DNA of 28,162 nt from an uncultured Chitinophagaceae bacterium (GTDB lineage: Bacteria > Bacteroidota > Bacteroidia > Chitinophagales > Chitinophagaceae), in contig CAMPGT010000017.1 of the NCBI GenBank assembly GCA_946885665.1, forward strand, positions 1 to 28,162. The letters run 5' to 3'. The position numbers and the translations under genes were made by a program. This document shows, piece by piece, positions 8,974-17,511 of the stretch. How positions within the stretch are numbered: position 1 is the stretch's first letter; each line of letters opens with the position of its first letter. Under the pieces are notes generated by a model, which saw only the letters and a list, made by a program, of their open reading frames with translations, was not told the DNA's origin and ran no database searches.

Positions 8974-11154
8974 TCATTTGCCGGAGATAAACTTTTTGAG
9001 GTAGGCCGCGGCCTTGCCCAGTTTGCCAACGTTTCCTGAAAGGGTTTCGATTAGCGTGCTGTCGACGTGGTCAATATCTTCCATCTTGACGCCATGCTCC
9101 AGTTGTTTCGGATAGACGATCAGGAAACTGTTGCCGCTAAAATATTTGGAAAGATAATTAGGCAGCTTGTTGATAAAGGGATTGAAGGAAACATGTCCCT
9201 TTCGCGATGAAATGATGACGAACAGATCATTCGGCTTCAATTCGCGCGAAAGGATGAGGAAATCATCCCAATCCATAAATTTTTTGAATTCGATATTCAG
9301 GGATGCCGCTTTTTTCGCCTGGTCCTGCAGTTCCATAGTGGTTGCGGGACTGGCATGAAAAACAACTGAAAGGCCCGCCTCCTTGCAGAGTGTGGCCAAT
9401 TTCATGAACCAGTGTGCGAAACCGGGTTCAAGCTCCGCCTTGGGCGGCACAGCCACCACCATGCGCTTCAGGGTGTTGACCGGCTGAACCGATTTATAGA
9501 TGTAGATGGTTTCGTGAGCCCTCCTGATGATCCTTTCTGTAACAGGACCAAGAAAATCGTTTGCCTCGGCTTGCTGGTGCAGGCCGATCAGTACGTCGCT
9601 TATTTGCTGTTCCTTTATCGTGTATACGATGCCGTTACTGATGTTCATGTCGAACCTGCTAAGCGGGATCACGTGATTGTCGGTTTCTGCAACGCGCGAC
9701 AGCGCCTTCTGTATAATTTTCTTGCCGGCGGCATGCAGGTTGCCGTCGTCGTTCTCTTCTGTTACTACATGGAGCAGATGCACGGGTATGCTGCTTCCTT
9801 TTGGTTTCAGCATTAAGCCAATATCCACCAGGTCATTTACCGTATCGGGGTAGGCAAGTGAGATCAGTATTTTGCCGGCAGTGTTCTCATCTTCCGGTAT
9901 TTTGTTTTCCTCGTGGAGGGCAAGCTTGCGCGAAGCGCGTTCTACAATGAACGAGCTAACGGTGCAGGTGATGAGGATCATCAGGATGGAGCCATTCAGC
10001 ACGTCTTCTCCAAGCAAACGCAGCGGTTCGCCGTTGGGCGCCTCACCAATGATGAGGTTGTAGGCCACGAGTACCACGGCCAGCGTGGCGCCCACCCTGG
10101 CGGTGCTCAGGCCGAAGATCATTTGCCTTTCGGTGGCCGAGAGGCGAAATGATTTTTGTGTGATCCAGGCGGCGACGAACTTGGTGATAATGGCCATAAT
10201 GATCATTACGGCGGCCACTTTAAGCGCGTCGAGACCCTTAAAGATGACGCGGAAGTCAACCAGCATGCCCACGCCTATCAGGAAGAAAGGAATGAAGAAC
10301 GCATTGCCTACAAAGTCGATGCGGTTCATGAGCGCCGACCTCGAGGGGATGAAGCGGTTGAGTGTGAGGCCGGAAAGGAACGCGCCGATGATCGCTTCGA
10401 GGCCTGCCAGTTCTGCGAGGAAGGAGCCGAGAAAAACCAGCGCGAGCACGAAGATGTATTGCGAAACGTTGTCTTCGAATTTTTTAAAGAACCAGCGCGC
10501 AATGATGGGGTAACCCAGGAATATGATGCAGCCGAAGACGATGGATGAAATGCCCAACTGTATCCAGAATGCCGCGGAAATGTCGCCGCGTGTCATGCCC
10601 ACCACTGCTGCCAGCGCAAGGAGGGCGAGAATGTCGGTGATGATGGTTCCGCCGATCGCCATTGTAACGGGCCTGATATTGGAGAGACCGTATTTGCTGG
10701 CGATGGGATAGGCCAGCAGTGTATGCGAAGCGAATGTACAGGCCAGCACGATGGAAGAAGGCACATTGAACTTCAAAAAGTAATAGGCAACGAAAAAGCC
10801 CGAGACCATCGGCACGATAAAAGTGAGCAGGCCGAATATCAGGCTCTTGACCCTGTTCTTTTTGAATTCGTCGAGATCTATTTCAAGGCCCGCGGTAAAC
10901 ATGATATAGATCAGCCCCACGGTTCCAAACAGCACCATCGAGCTGTCGCGCAGCAGCAGGTTCAAGCCGTATGGGCCGATAATAATGCCGGCGAGAATAA
11001 GGCCGATGATGTGCGGCATTTTTATCTTGTTAAACACGATGGGTGCAAACAGGATGATAAAGAGCACCAGTGAGAATATGATCACAGGGTTCTTCAGCGG
11101 CAGTGAAAGATCCCGGATATTCAACAGGATTATATTGAAAATAAAATCGGTCAT
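8974..11154 (-). CDS. CPA2-family cation/proton antiporter with C-terminal universal-stress-like domains
   Basis: The first ~415 residues of this 726-residue inner-membrane protein form an Na+/H+ exchanger-type (Kef/CPA2) domain with about 12 hydrophobic segments, including PHIIGLILAGIIIGPYGLN and GGTIITDILALLAL. The cytoplasmic remainder looks like two tandem UspA-type alpha/beta domains (about 430-555 and 565-690) rather than the RCK/TrkA-N domain of KefB/C, so gating by nucleotide or another ligand is possible (inference). The ATG (11152-11154) shares one base with the TAA of the upstream lipoprotein gene, giving a TAATG junction that favours translational coupling. The transported ion (K+, Na+) cannot be told from sequence alone. 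Confidence 0.9.
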   Translation of the reverse strand: MTDFIFNIILLNIRDLSLPLKNPVIIFSLVLFIILFAPIVFNKIKMPHIIGLILAGIIIGPYGLNLLLRDSSMVLFGTVGLIYIMFTAGLEIDLDEFKKNRVKSLIFGLLTFIVPMVSGFFVAYYFLKFNVPSSIVLACTFASHTLLAYPIASKYGLSNIRPVTMAIGGTIITDILALLALAAVVGMTRGDISAAFWIQLGISSIVFGCIIFLGYPIIARWFFKKFEDNVSQYIFVLALVFLGSFLAELAGLEAIIGAFLSGLTLNRFIPSRSALMNRIDFVGNAFFIPFFLIGVGMLVDFRVIFKGLDALKVAAVMIIMAIITKFVAAWITQKSFRLSATERQMIFGLSTARVGATLAVVLVAYNLIIGEAPNGEPLRLLGEDVLNGSILMILITCTVSSFIVERASRKLALHEENKIPEDENTAGKILISLAYPDTVNDLVDIGLMLKPKGSSIPVHLLHVVTEENDDGNLHAAGKKIIQKALSRVAETDNHVIPLSRFDMNISNGIVYTIKEQQISDVLIGLHQQAEANDFLGPVTERIIRRAHETIYIYKSVQPVNTLKRMVVAVPPKAELEPGFAHWFMKLATLCKEAGLSVVFHASPATTMELQDQAKKAASLNIEFKKFMDWDDFLILSRELKPNDLFVIISSRKGHVSFNPFINKLPNYLSKYFSGNSFLIVYPKQLEHGVKMEDIDHVDSTLIETLSGNVGKLGKAAAYLKKFISGK

Positions 11155-11750
11155 TAGCGTTGTTTGTTCATTTGAAGCGCATATACGATTTTACAATTAT
11201 CGTCGCGGATAATTTCGCGTTGCCCTTCAATGGTTTTGTCATTAATTACCTGGAGGCGCACCACCATCCTCGTGTCGTAAACGAGGGAATCGCGGTGTTC
11301 GATCAGTTCGATATTGCGACCCTTGTATAGACCGCTGTACGTACGCACAAGGCTTCCGCCGTCGCTGGCTTTCGCTACAATGTGGTTGCCGTCATATAAC
11401 AAGGTCCATTGCTCCGTTTTAACATCACCGATCGCGGAGCCGGGGCAGGTGGTTTCTGTGCAGGTCATTTTTACGGCCCAGTTGCCGATAATGGTAGAGT
11501 CGATGATAACGGAATCTGTGAGCGGGCCGTTCGCCGCTGCGGAATCCCTGGCGAGTATGCTGTCTATCCTTTTTAATTTTTCGTTCAGCTCCTGTTCACG
11601 GAACTCCAGCGTCTTTTCTTTGAGCAGCAGTTCCTGTTCTTTTTCGTTCACCTCCCTCTCTCTTTGTGCCAACTGTTTTTCACGTTGCCTGCTCTTGCAG
11701 GAGGCAATTAAAAAAAGGAACAGAATCGATAGTAACAATACCCGCTTCAT
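11154..11750 (-). CDS. Small lipoprotein with charged coiled coil and lipocalin-like C-terminal domain
   Basis: Starting at ATG 11748-11750 the product is 198 residues: signal peptide MKRVLLLSILFLFLIASC with lipobox IASC (lipidated Cys18), a very charged Glu/Arg/Lys/Gln-rich helix (about 20-75, REREVNEKEQELLLKEK) that should form a coiled coil, then a beta-rich domain with a TCTETTCPG Cys pair and a GNWAVKMTC start that recalls small lipocalin-like domains. An upstream in-frame ATG (11774) would put eight residues before the signal peptide and is less likely. I do not recognise a named family. It precedes and overlaps the antiporter gene, so the two may work together at the envelope, for example as a sensor or partner of the transporter (inference). 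Confidence 0.78.
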   Translation of the reverse strand: MKRVLLLSILFLFLIASCKSRQREKQLAQREREVNEKEQELLLKEKTLEFREQELNEKLKRIDSILARDSAAANGPLTDSVIIDSTIIGNWAVKMTCTETTCPGSAIGDVKTEQWTLLYDGNHIVAKASDGGSLVRTYSGLYKGRNIELIEHRDSLVYDTRMVVRLQVINDKTIEGQREIIRDDNCKIVYALQMNKQR

Positions 11751-11821
11751 GCACAAGTTTTTTAAAGCGGTCAAATTAACGAAAATGGTATTGCCTTTGC
11801 ATAAAAAATAAAAAACATTCC

Positions 11822-12592
11822 ATGCCTGAATTGCCGGATCTGCAGGTTTTCAGCAAAAATTTGCAAAAAGAATTAAAAGGAAAGAAGCTTGAGAAGATCA
11901 CTGTACGCGCAGGTGCAAACGTAAATGTGTCGTCGGCGCAATTGAAGAAGAAGGTGGAAAGGGAGACTGTGAAAACCGTTTACCGCGAAGGGAAGGAATT
12001 GCGAATGGCTTTCCGCAACGGCACGGTGCTTGGCCTGCACATGATGCTGCATGGGAAGTTGGTGTGGTATGATGAAGAGCCGCCTAAATATTCGCTCGTG
12101 GAGATGGCGTTCGAGAAAGATGTTCACCTGGCGCTTACTGATTTTCAGCGGCAGGCGCGGTTAACGGTTGATCCCGAAGCGCCGGCAGCGCCCGATGCAT
12201 TAGGAGATGAAGTAAATTTGTCTTTTTGGAAGAAGGCGTTGCAGACGAAGGCGAAGATTAAAAATTTGCTGCTGGACCAGAAGGTGATTCGGGGTATTGG
12301 CAATGCCTATGCAGACGAAATTTTGTGGGAGGCGAAGATTTCTCCGTTTTCGGTGAGTGCGAATATTCCGCCGGCGAAAGTATCCAAGCTGGTGAAGGCG
12401 GTCAGGAAAGTGCTGAAGAATGCCGAGAAGAAAATAGCGAAGGCGGAGCCCGATATTATTGGAGGCGAGATCAGGGATTTTTTGGTGATCCATAATGCGC
12501 ATAAGAAGAAAAGCCCAACCGGCGCCGCGATCAGGGTTTCGGCTTCAGGGGGAAGAAAAACGTATTATACCGGCGAGCAGGAGGAGTTTTGA
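11822..12592 (+). CDS. Fpg/Nei-family DNA glycosylase without a zinc finger
   Basis: This 256-residue base-excision-repair enzyme begins MPELPDLQVF, giving the catalytic N-terminal Pro2 and Glu3, and has the conserved beta-hairpin Lys (K58, in YREGKELRM). The helix-two-turn-helix lies near residues 140-175 (KAKIKNLLLDQKVIRGIGNA, then YADEILWEAKISP). The C-terminal region keeps the RKTYYT arm of the finger but has no cysteines at all, unlike MutM or Nei with four Cys. It may therefore use a zincless finger, as known for eukaryotic NEIL1. Substrate preference (8-oxoG versus oxidised pyrimidines) cannot be assigned. It is divergent from the lipoprotein-antiporter pair. Confidence 0.9.
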   Translation: MPELPDLQVFSKNLQKELKGKKLEKITVRAGANVNVSSAQLKKKVERETVKTVYREGKELRMAFRNGTVLGLHMMLHGKLVWYDEEPPKYSLVEMAFEKDVHLALTDFQRQARLTVDPEAPAAPDALGDEVNLSFWKKALQTKAKIKNLLLDQKVIRGIGNAYADEILWEAKISPFSVSANIPPAKVSKLVKAVRKVLKNAEKKIAKAEPDIIGGEIRDFLVIHNAHKKKSPTGAAIRVSASGGRKTYYTGEQEEF

Positions 12593-12636
12593 CGGCAATC
12601 GGCAATTGCAATCGGCAAATGTTTTCCCCGTTGGCA

Positions 12637-12848
12637 GGTCCACCCCCGGCGCTTCGCGCCACCCCCGCCAGCGGGGGATAGCAAATCGCCGCAGGCGTGA
12701 ACTCTGCAAGCCGCGAAGCAACGGTTCCCCTCGGCGAGGGATAACCGAACGCAAGGTGAAACATATCCCCGCTGGCGAGGGATAGCCGAACGCAAAGTGA
12801 AACATATCCCCCGCTGGCGGGGGTGGCGCGAAGCGCCGGGGGTGGACC
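12637..12848. repeat. Palindromic GC-rich repeat element (REP/MITE-like) with perfect 44-bp terminal arms
   Basis: The left arm at 12637-12680 and the right arm at 12805-12848 are exact reverse complements over 44 bases. Each arm itself contains two small hairpins, GGCGCTTCGCGCC and CCCCCGCCAGCGGGGG. The 124-nt core carries two direct copies of a 41/42-nt unit (12733-12815). No open reading frame with a recognisable transposase is inside. The element fills the gap between the Fpg gene and the MpaB gene, ending 18 nt before the latter's ATG. The layout suits a non-autonomous repeat or a strong bidirectional hairpin; family membership would need other genome copies. Confidence 0.85.
12733..12815 (+). 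repeat. Two tandem 41/42-nt units inside the palindromic element
   Basis: Unit one is 12733-12773 and unit two is 12774-12815. Both start GGCGAGGGATA, contain CCGAACGCAA and GTGAAACATATCCCC, and end GCT. They differ at two substitutions plus one extra C in the second copy. The next sequence (12816 onward) starts GGCG again and becomes the right arm, so a partial third unit seems to merge into the terminal palindrome. Confidence 0.8.
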
Positions 12849-12866
12849 GCAAACAGCAATAGCGAA

Positions 12867-13655
12867 ATGCAAACCGAAATCAACAGATCATCCAACTACT
12901 ACGTCGCGGAAAACTCCATCGTAAGAAAAATATGGGGAACCGCCGACACGATCCTCCTGATATTCGGCGGCGCCGCCGCCGAATTCGCACTCAACAAATC
13001 CGTCGACTGGCTCTACTACACCGGCCGCCTGCCCGCCGACCCGCTCGGCCGCCTCTTTACCACGGTAGACTATGCCCGCGAAATTATCTTCTCTTCCACA
13101 GACGAAGCCAACACGGCAATAGACCGAATCAACTCCATCCACTCACATCTCGAAAATGCGCGTGGTTTTGAAATACCCGATTCAGCCTACCGCGACGTAC
13201 TTTTTATGCTTATCCATTATTCCATCAGCTCGTTCGAAGTGCTCGAAAGAAAACTCACCGCCGAAGAAAAGGAAGACGTTGTCGAAGTGTTCCTGCGCGT
13301 GGGACACCGCATGAACATTCCCGATCTTCCCTCCGATTACCTCTCCTGGCAAAAAATGTATGAGCGCCACCAGTTGCAAGACCTCCGCCGCAGCGAATTC
13401 ACCGTCGACCTATTCAGGCAATACAGGAAGCATCTGGGCCCGGTGAGGTATTTTATCCTCAAAGAGTCGCAAAAGCTGGTCGCCAGCAAAAGAGTAAGAC
13501 GGCTGCTGCACTACAATGACCCCCTGCTCATCCGGCCAGTCATCGCGACGTACCGGCTCTCGCGGGTCGTTGGGGTCGACAAGTTGCTGAAAGCAATGCT
13601 CCTGCCTCCGGCATACAAACAGAGAATCAGTATGTTAGACCGCCACCAACAGTAG
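12867..13655 (+). CDS. MpaB/rubber-oxygenase-like protein (DUF2236)
   Basis: The 262-residue protein matches the DUF2236 oxygenase family, haem-b proteins related to latex-clearing protein Lcp and fungal MpaB. The N-terminal helix pair ends with DPLGRLFTTVDYAREIIF, corresponding to the family's DPLGRL motif. The central segment LIHYSISSFEVLER matches the conserved WVHATL-type motif, whose His (here H117) is the expected haem ligand. LTAEEKEDVVEVFLRVGHRM and IPDLPSDY follow as in relatives. No signal peptide is seen. The natural substrate is unknown; oxidative cleavage of unsaturated carbon chains is known only for some members. The gene starts (ATG) directly after the palindromic element and ends in TAG. 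Confidence 0.82.
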   Translation: MQTEINRSSNYYVAENSIVRKIWGTADTILLIFGGAAAEFALNKSVDWLYYTGRLPADPLGRLFTTVDYAREIIFSSTDEANTAIDRINSIHSHLENARGFEIPDSAYRDVLFMLIHYSISSFEVLERKLTAEEKEDVVEVFLRVGHRMNIPDLPSDYLSWQKMYERHQLQDLRRSEFTVDLFRQYRKHLGPVRYFILKESQKLVASKRVRRLLHYNDPLLIRPVIATYRLSRVVGVDKLLKAMLLPPAYKQRISMLDRHQQ

Positions 13656-13671
13656 AGGATGGATATTCGGT

Positions 13672-13689
13672 CAATAATTGGTATTATTG
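13672..13689. promoter_or_regulatory. Inverted repeat overlapping a -7-like box upstream of the DUF1549 operon
   Basis: CAATAAT (13672-13678) and ATTATTG (13683-13689) form a perfect 7-bp inverted repeat around TGGT. TATTATTG at 13682-13689 is one mismatch from the Bacteroidota -7 consensus TAnnTTTG and lies 31 nt before the ATG at 13721. An operator covering the promoter is possible; no -33 box is evident and chance occurrence in AT-rich DNA is not excluded. Confidence 0.3.
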
Positions 13690-13720
13690 GCTCACTGTTT
13701 TATCAAGTTGAGTTGCCATT

Positions 13721-16045
13721 ATGAATAAAAAACACCTCTATGTTTTTTGTGTCGCCGCCTTTTTTTTGATAACGTACCTGAGCTGCGGCAGAATAGATGC
13801 TAATGATACGTCTTTTAAACTTCCCGACACTGTCAGCTATAATTTTCACATCAGACCGATACTTTCCGACAAATGCTTTGCGTGTCATGGGCCGGATGCA
13901 AAAAAAAGAGAGGCCAGTCTGCGTTTGGATATTGCCGACGCGGCGTATGCACCGCTTAAAGAAACGAAAGGCGCCTTCGCCTTGGTGCCCGGTAAACCCG
14001 GCGAATCGGAGCTGTTTAAAAGAGTTACTTCCACGGATCCTCATTACATGATGCCCGTGCCCGATTCACACATCCCTGCACTCACCCCCGACCAGGTGGC
14101 GCTATTCAAAAAATGGATAGAGCAGGGGGCGAAATACGAAAGACACTGGGCATTCGCAGCGCCCGTCAAATCACGCGTTCCTGCTTTGAAAGACAACAAA
14201 TGGTGCAGGAACGAAATCGATTATTTCGTACTGAACCAGTTGAATGAAAAAGGCATGACGCCCAAAGAAGAGGCCGACAAGGAACGTTTGCTGAAAAGGG
14301 TGTCTATCGATCTCACTGGTCTGCCTCCCGGCATCGAAATGATGGACGAATTCCTTGCCGATCAATCTCCGGACGCTTATGAAAAAATAGTCGATAAGCT
14401 GATGGCGAGCCCCTCGTATGGGGAAAAAATGGCGCTGCATTGGCTCGATGTGGCACGCTATGCCGATTCATATGGCTACCAGGACGACAACATCCGCACG
14501 CAATGGCCGTGGCGCGACTGGCTGATTCATGCATTCAACACGAACATGCACTACGACCAGTTCCTCACGTGGCAGATTGCCGGAGACCTTCTGCCGAATC
14601 CTACCAAGGAGCAGGTGCTGGCCACTGCTTTCCTGCGTAATCATAAATATACCGAAGAAGGAGGTGTGGTACCCGAGGAATACCGCATCGAATACATCAT
14701 AGATAAGGTAAAAACATTTGGTAAGGGAATTATGGGCGTGACCATCGAATGTGCGCAGTGCCACGATCATAAATTCGACCCCTTCAGCCAGCGTGACTAC
14801 TACAAGCTGTTCGCATTCTTCAATACATCCAAAGAAAATGGTTATGAGGGTGACGTTTCCACTTCAACACCCGCAAAAACGCCGTGGCTCACTATTAAGG
14901 ATGCAGATGTAAACAGCCTCCTGAGCTACATCAATAAAAAAGACACGGGTTCCCTCACGGTATCCGTGATGGGCGAACTCGACACGCTGAGGCACACCTA
15001 CATTCTCGACCGCGGCGTTTATGACAAGCCCACCGTTGAAGTGAAAGCCGCAGCGCTTCCAGCCATCATGCCTTTTGATTCGGTAAATTTGCCGCGTAAC
15101 AGGCTTGGTCTTGCTAAATGGACGACTGACAGAAAAAATCCGCTCACCGCCAGGGTTTTCGTTAATCAACTGTGGCAATTATATTTTGGAAGGGGCTTTG
15201 TAAAAACAACCGGCGACTTCGGCATGCAGGGAGAACTTCCCTCCAACCCCGCGTTGCTCGACTGGCTCGCAGTGGATTTTATGGAACATGACTGGGATAT
15301 TAAGCGGCTCATAAAAATGATTGTTACCAGCGCCACTTACAGGCAATCTTCTAAAATAACACAGGAAGATTTGAATACCGATCCCGAAAATATTTACCTC
15401 GCAAGAGGTCCGCGCATGCGCATACCTGCCGAACTCGTAAGGGATGTGGTGCTCGCCAGCAGCGGCTTGCTCGTAAATGAGATCGGCGGGCCCAGTGTAA
15501 AACCTTACCAGCCGAAAGGGCTTTGGGAAAGTTCAACATCGGGCAGGGGAGTGCTGGCCACCTACATCCAGGATCATGGCGACAGCCTCTACCGCAGGGG
15601 AATCTACACGTTTATCAAGCTTACTGTGCCGCCACCATCAATGGCGATCTTCGATGCCAGCAACAGGGATCAATGCGAAGTGAAACGATCGCAGACCAAT
15701 ACACCCCTGCAGGCGTTGGTGATGATGAACGATCCGATGGTGTGGGAGGCATCACGTGTACTCGCGCAAAATCTTCTGAAAGAGAATTCGGATGAGAACA
15801 AAAAAATCGAAAAAGCCTTCCGGCTCATTGTATGCAGAAAGCCGTCAAAAAAAGAAATGGACGTGTTAAGCGACTACTATGGAAACGAATTAACACTATT
15901 CAGTGATAAAACACTCGATGCAGGGAAAACGCTGACCGTCGGAGAATACCCGTTGGATAAATCGGCGGATAAAAATAAGCTGGCGGCCCTGATGAAGACG
16001 ATCAGCACGATTTATAATCTTGAAGAAACGATCACCAAGACATAA
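13721..16045 (+). CDS. DUF1549/DUF1553 (PSCyt1-PSCyt2-PSD1) cytochrome lipoprotein
   Basis: The 774-residue exported protein has a signal peptide ending in a lipobox (LITYLSC). A Planctomycete-type cytochrome c domain follows with CFACHG at 52-57 (IRPILSDKCFACHGPDAKKR), then DUF1549 (about 160-365; VSIDLTGLPPG, MALHWLDVARYADSYG) ending in a second haem motif CAQCHDHKFDP at 344-354, and DUF1553 (about 460-740; NRLGLAKWTTDRKNPLTARV, NQLWQLYFGRGFVKT). These proteins are abundant in Planctomycetes and occur in Bacteroidota, usually beside DUF1501 proteins; they are thought to act in extracytoplasmic polysaccharide or polyol oxidation, but no reaction is proven. At 774 residues it is compact because the variable insert often found between DUF1549 and DUF1553 is short. 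It leads a three-gene operon. Confidence 0.93.
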   Translation: MNKKHLYVFCVAAFFLITYLSCGRIDANDTSFKLPDTVSYNFHIRPILSDKCFACHGPDAKKREASLRLDIADAAYAPLKETKGAFALVPGKPGESELFKRVTSTDPHYMMPVPDSHIPALTPDQVALFKKWIEQGAKYERHWAFAAPVKSRVPALKDNKWCRNEIDYFVLNQLNEKGMTPKEEADKERLLKRVSIDLTGLPPGIEMMDEFLADQSPDAYEKIVDKLMASPSYGEKMALHWLDVARYADSYGYQDDNIRTQWPWRDWLIHAFNTNMHYDQFLTWQIAGDLLPNPTKEQVLATAFLRNHKYTEEGGVVPEEYRIEYIIDKVKTFGKGIMGVTIECAQCHDHKFDPFSQRDYYKLFAFFNTSKENGYEGDVSTSTPAKTPWLTIKDADVNSLLSYINKKDTGSLTVSVMGELDTLRHTYILDRGVYDKPTVEVKAAALPAIMPFDSVNLPRNRLGLAKWTTDRKNPLTARVFVNQLWQLYFGRGFVKTTGDFGMQGELPSNPALLDWLAVDFMEHDWDIKRLIKMIVTSATYRQSSKITQEDLNTDPENIYLARGPRMRIPAELVRDVVLASSGLLVNEIGGPSVKPYQPKGLWESSTSGRGVLATYIQDHGDSLYRRGIYTFIKLTVPPPSMAIFDASNRDQCEVKRSQTNTPLQALVMMNDPMVWEASRVLAQNLLKENSDENKKIEKAFRLIVCRKPSKKEMDVLSDYYGNELTLFSDKTLDAGKTLTVGEYPLDKSADKNKLAALMKTISTIYNLEETITKT

Positions 16046-16054
16046 TATATTGTT

Positions 16055-17506
16055 ATGCAAAAAGAAATTCTTGAAAACGGCCTCAACCACAACCGCCGCA
16101 AGTTCCTGTCGCGGTTGAGCCTGGGTATCGGCAGCTTTGCACTGGGTTCGTTGCTTATGCCCGACCTTTTTGCCTCGAAAGAGGATGAAGAGATGTTGAT
16201 GGCGGGACTTCCGCATTTTGCACCCAAAGCAAAACGTATCATTTACCTGTTCCAAAACGGTGCGCCTTCACAACTCGACCTGTTCGATTACAAACCGATG
16301 CTGCAGAAGATGCAGGGTGAGGACCTGCCCGCATCCGTACGCATGGGACAGCGTTTAACCGGCATGACCGCCGACCAGAAGAAATTCCCGATGGCGGGTA
16401 CCGCCTTCAACTTCAGTCAATATGGAGAATCACGTGCATGGATAAGCGAAGTAATGCCTTATACGGCTGGTATTGCTGATGATGTATGTTTCATCAAGAG
16501 CATGTACACGGAGGCGATCAACCACGACCCTGCTCTTACTTTTTTCCAGACCGGCGCACAAATCGGGAACCGCCCCAGCATGGGCTCGTGGCTGAGCTAC
16601 GGGTTGGGAAGTGAAAATAAAAACCTGCCCGCCTTCTGCGTGCTCTTATCAAGAGGCGCAGGTAACGGGCAGGGTGTGTACTCAAAATTGTGGTCGAATG
16701 GATTTTTGGATTCCATTCACCAGGGCGTGCAATTCAGCAGCGGTGAAAACCCTGTTTTGTATCTCGCCGATCCTGATGGAATGGGCAAATCAGACAGGAG
16801 AAGGATGCTGGATAAACTGGCACAATTGAACCAGATGAATTACGACGAATTTGGTGATCCTGAGATCAGCACCAAGATCCAGCAATACGAAATGGCTTAC
16901 AGGATGCAGACGGCCGTACCCGAAGTTACCGACATGAGCAGGGAGCCCGAGTCCATCATCAAGATGTATGGCCCTGAATGCCTCGTGCCCGGCACATACG
17001 CGGCCAACTGCCTGCTCGCAAGAAAATTATCCGAGAACGGCGTGCGTTTCGTGCAGTTGTATCACCAGGGATGGGATGGCCACGCCAACCTGCCGAACGA
17101 ATTGAAGGGTCAGTGCAAGGACACCGACCAGGCTTCGGCAGCACTTGTTCGTGATCTCAAGCAAAGAGGACTTCTCGACGAAACGCTCGTTATCTGGGGA
17201 GGTGAATTTGGAAGAACAAACTATTGCCAGGGCGAGCTAACCAAAGAAAATTATGGCAGGGACCATCATCCGAGGTGCTTTACCATCTGGATGGCAGGAG
17301 GTGGCATAAAACCGGGATTCGTATATGGTGAAACAGATGAGTTCGGTTACAACATCGCGAAGGATCCTGTGCATGTGCACGATTTCCAGGCTACGGTGCT
17401 TCACCTGATGGGCCTGAACCACGAGCAGTTAATATATAAACATCTGGGCCGCCGTTACCGGCTGACGGATGTTTCCGGAACAGTTGTAAAAAATATAATC
17501 GCATAA
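16055..17506 (+). CDS. DUF1501 (sulfatase-like fold) secreted protein
   Basis: The 483-residue protein begins with a twin-arginine-like signal (NRRKFLSRLSLGIGSFALGS, about residues 11-30), suggesting Tat export in a folded, metal-bound state. The body is DUF1501, related to the alkaline phosphatase/sulfatase fold; recognisable segments are KRIIYLFQNGAPSQLDLFDY, YHQGWDGHANLP, and the C-terminal GGEFGRTNYCQGELTKENYG and GRDHHPRCFTIWMAGGGIKP. DUF1501 proteins nearly always pair with DUF1549/DUF1553 partners, as here (9 nt after that gene). The reaction is unknown; I infer a hydrolytic or metal-dependent role on the substrate of the cytochrome partner. The last gene of the operon starts 5 nt after its stop. 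Confidence 0.92.
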   Translation: MQKEILENGLNHNRRKFLSRLSLGIGSFALGSLLMPDLFASKEDEEMLMAGLPHFAPKAKRIIYLFQNGAPSQLDLFDYKPMLQKMQGEDLPASVRMGQRLTGMTADQKKFPMAGTAFNFSQYGESRAWISEVMPYTAGIADDVCFIKSMYTEAINHDPALTFFQTGAQIGNRPSMGSWLSYGLGSENKNLPAFCVLLSRGAGNGQGVYSKLWSNGFLDSIHQGVQFSSGENPVLYLADPDGMGKSDRRRMLDKLAQLNQMNYDEFGDPEISTKIQQYEMAYRMQTAVPEVTDMSREPESIIKMYGPECLVPGTYAANCLLARKLSENGVRFVQLYHQGWDGHANLPNELKGQCKDTDQASAALVRDLKQRGLLDETLVIWGGEFGRTNYCQGELTKENYGRDHHPRCFTIWMAGGGIKPGFVYGETDEFGYNIAKDPVHVHDFQATVLHLMGLNHEQLIYKHLGRRYRLTDVSGTVVKNIIA

Positions 17507-17511
17507 ACCCG

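Noticed and set aside
12733..12815. CRISPR-like short array
   Set aside because: There are only two adjacent copies with no spacers between them, no cas genes nearby, and they sit within a larger palindrome.
12531..12895. Several overlapping minus-strand frames of about 95-116 codons across the palindromic element
   Set aside because: They are translations of the GC-rich hairpins, rich in Pro, Arg and Gly with repeated words, and all three minus frames are open simply because the repeat lacks stop codons.
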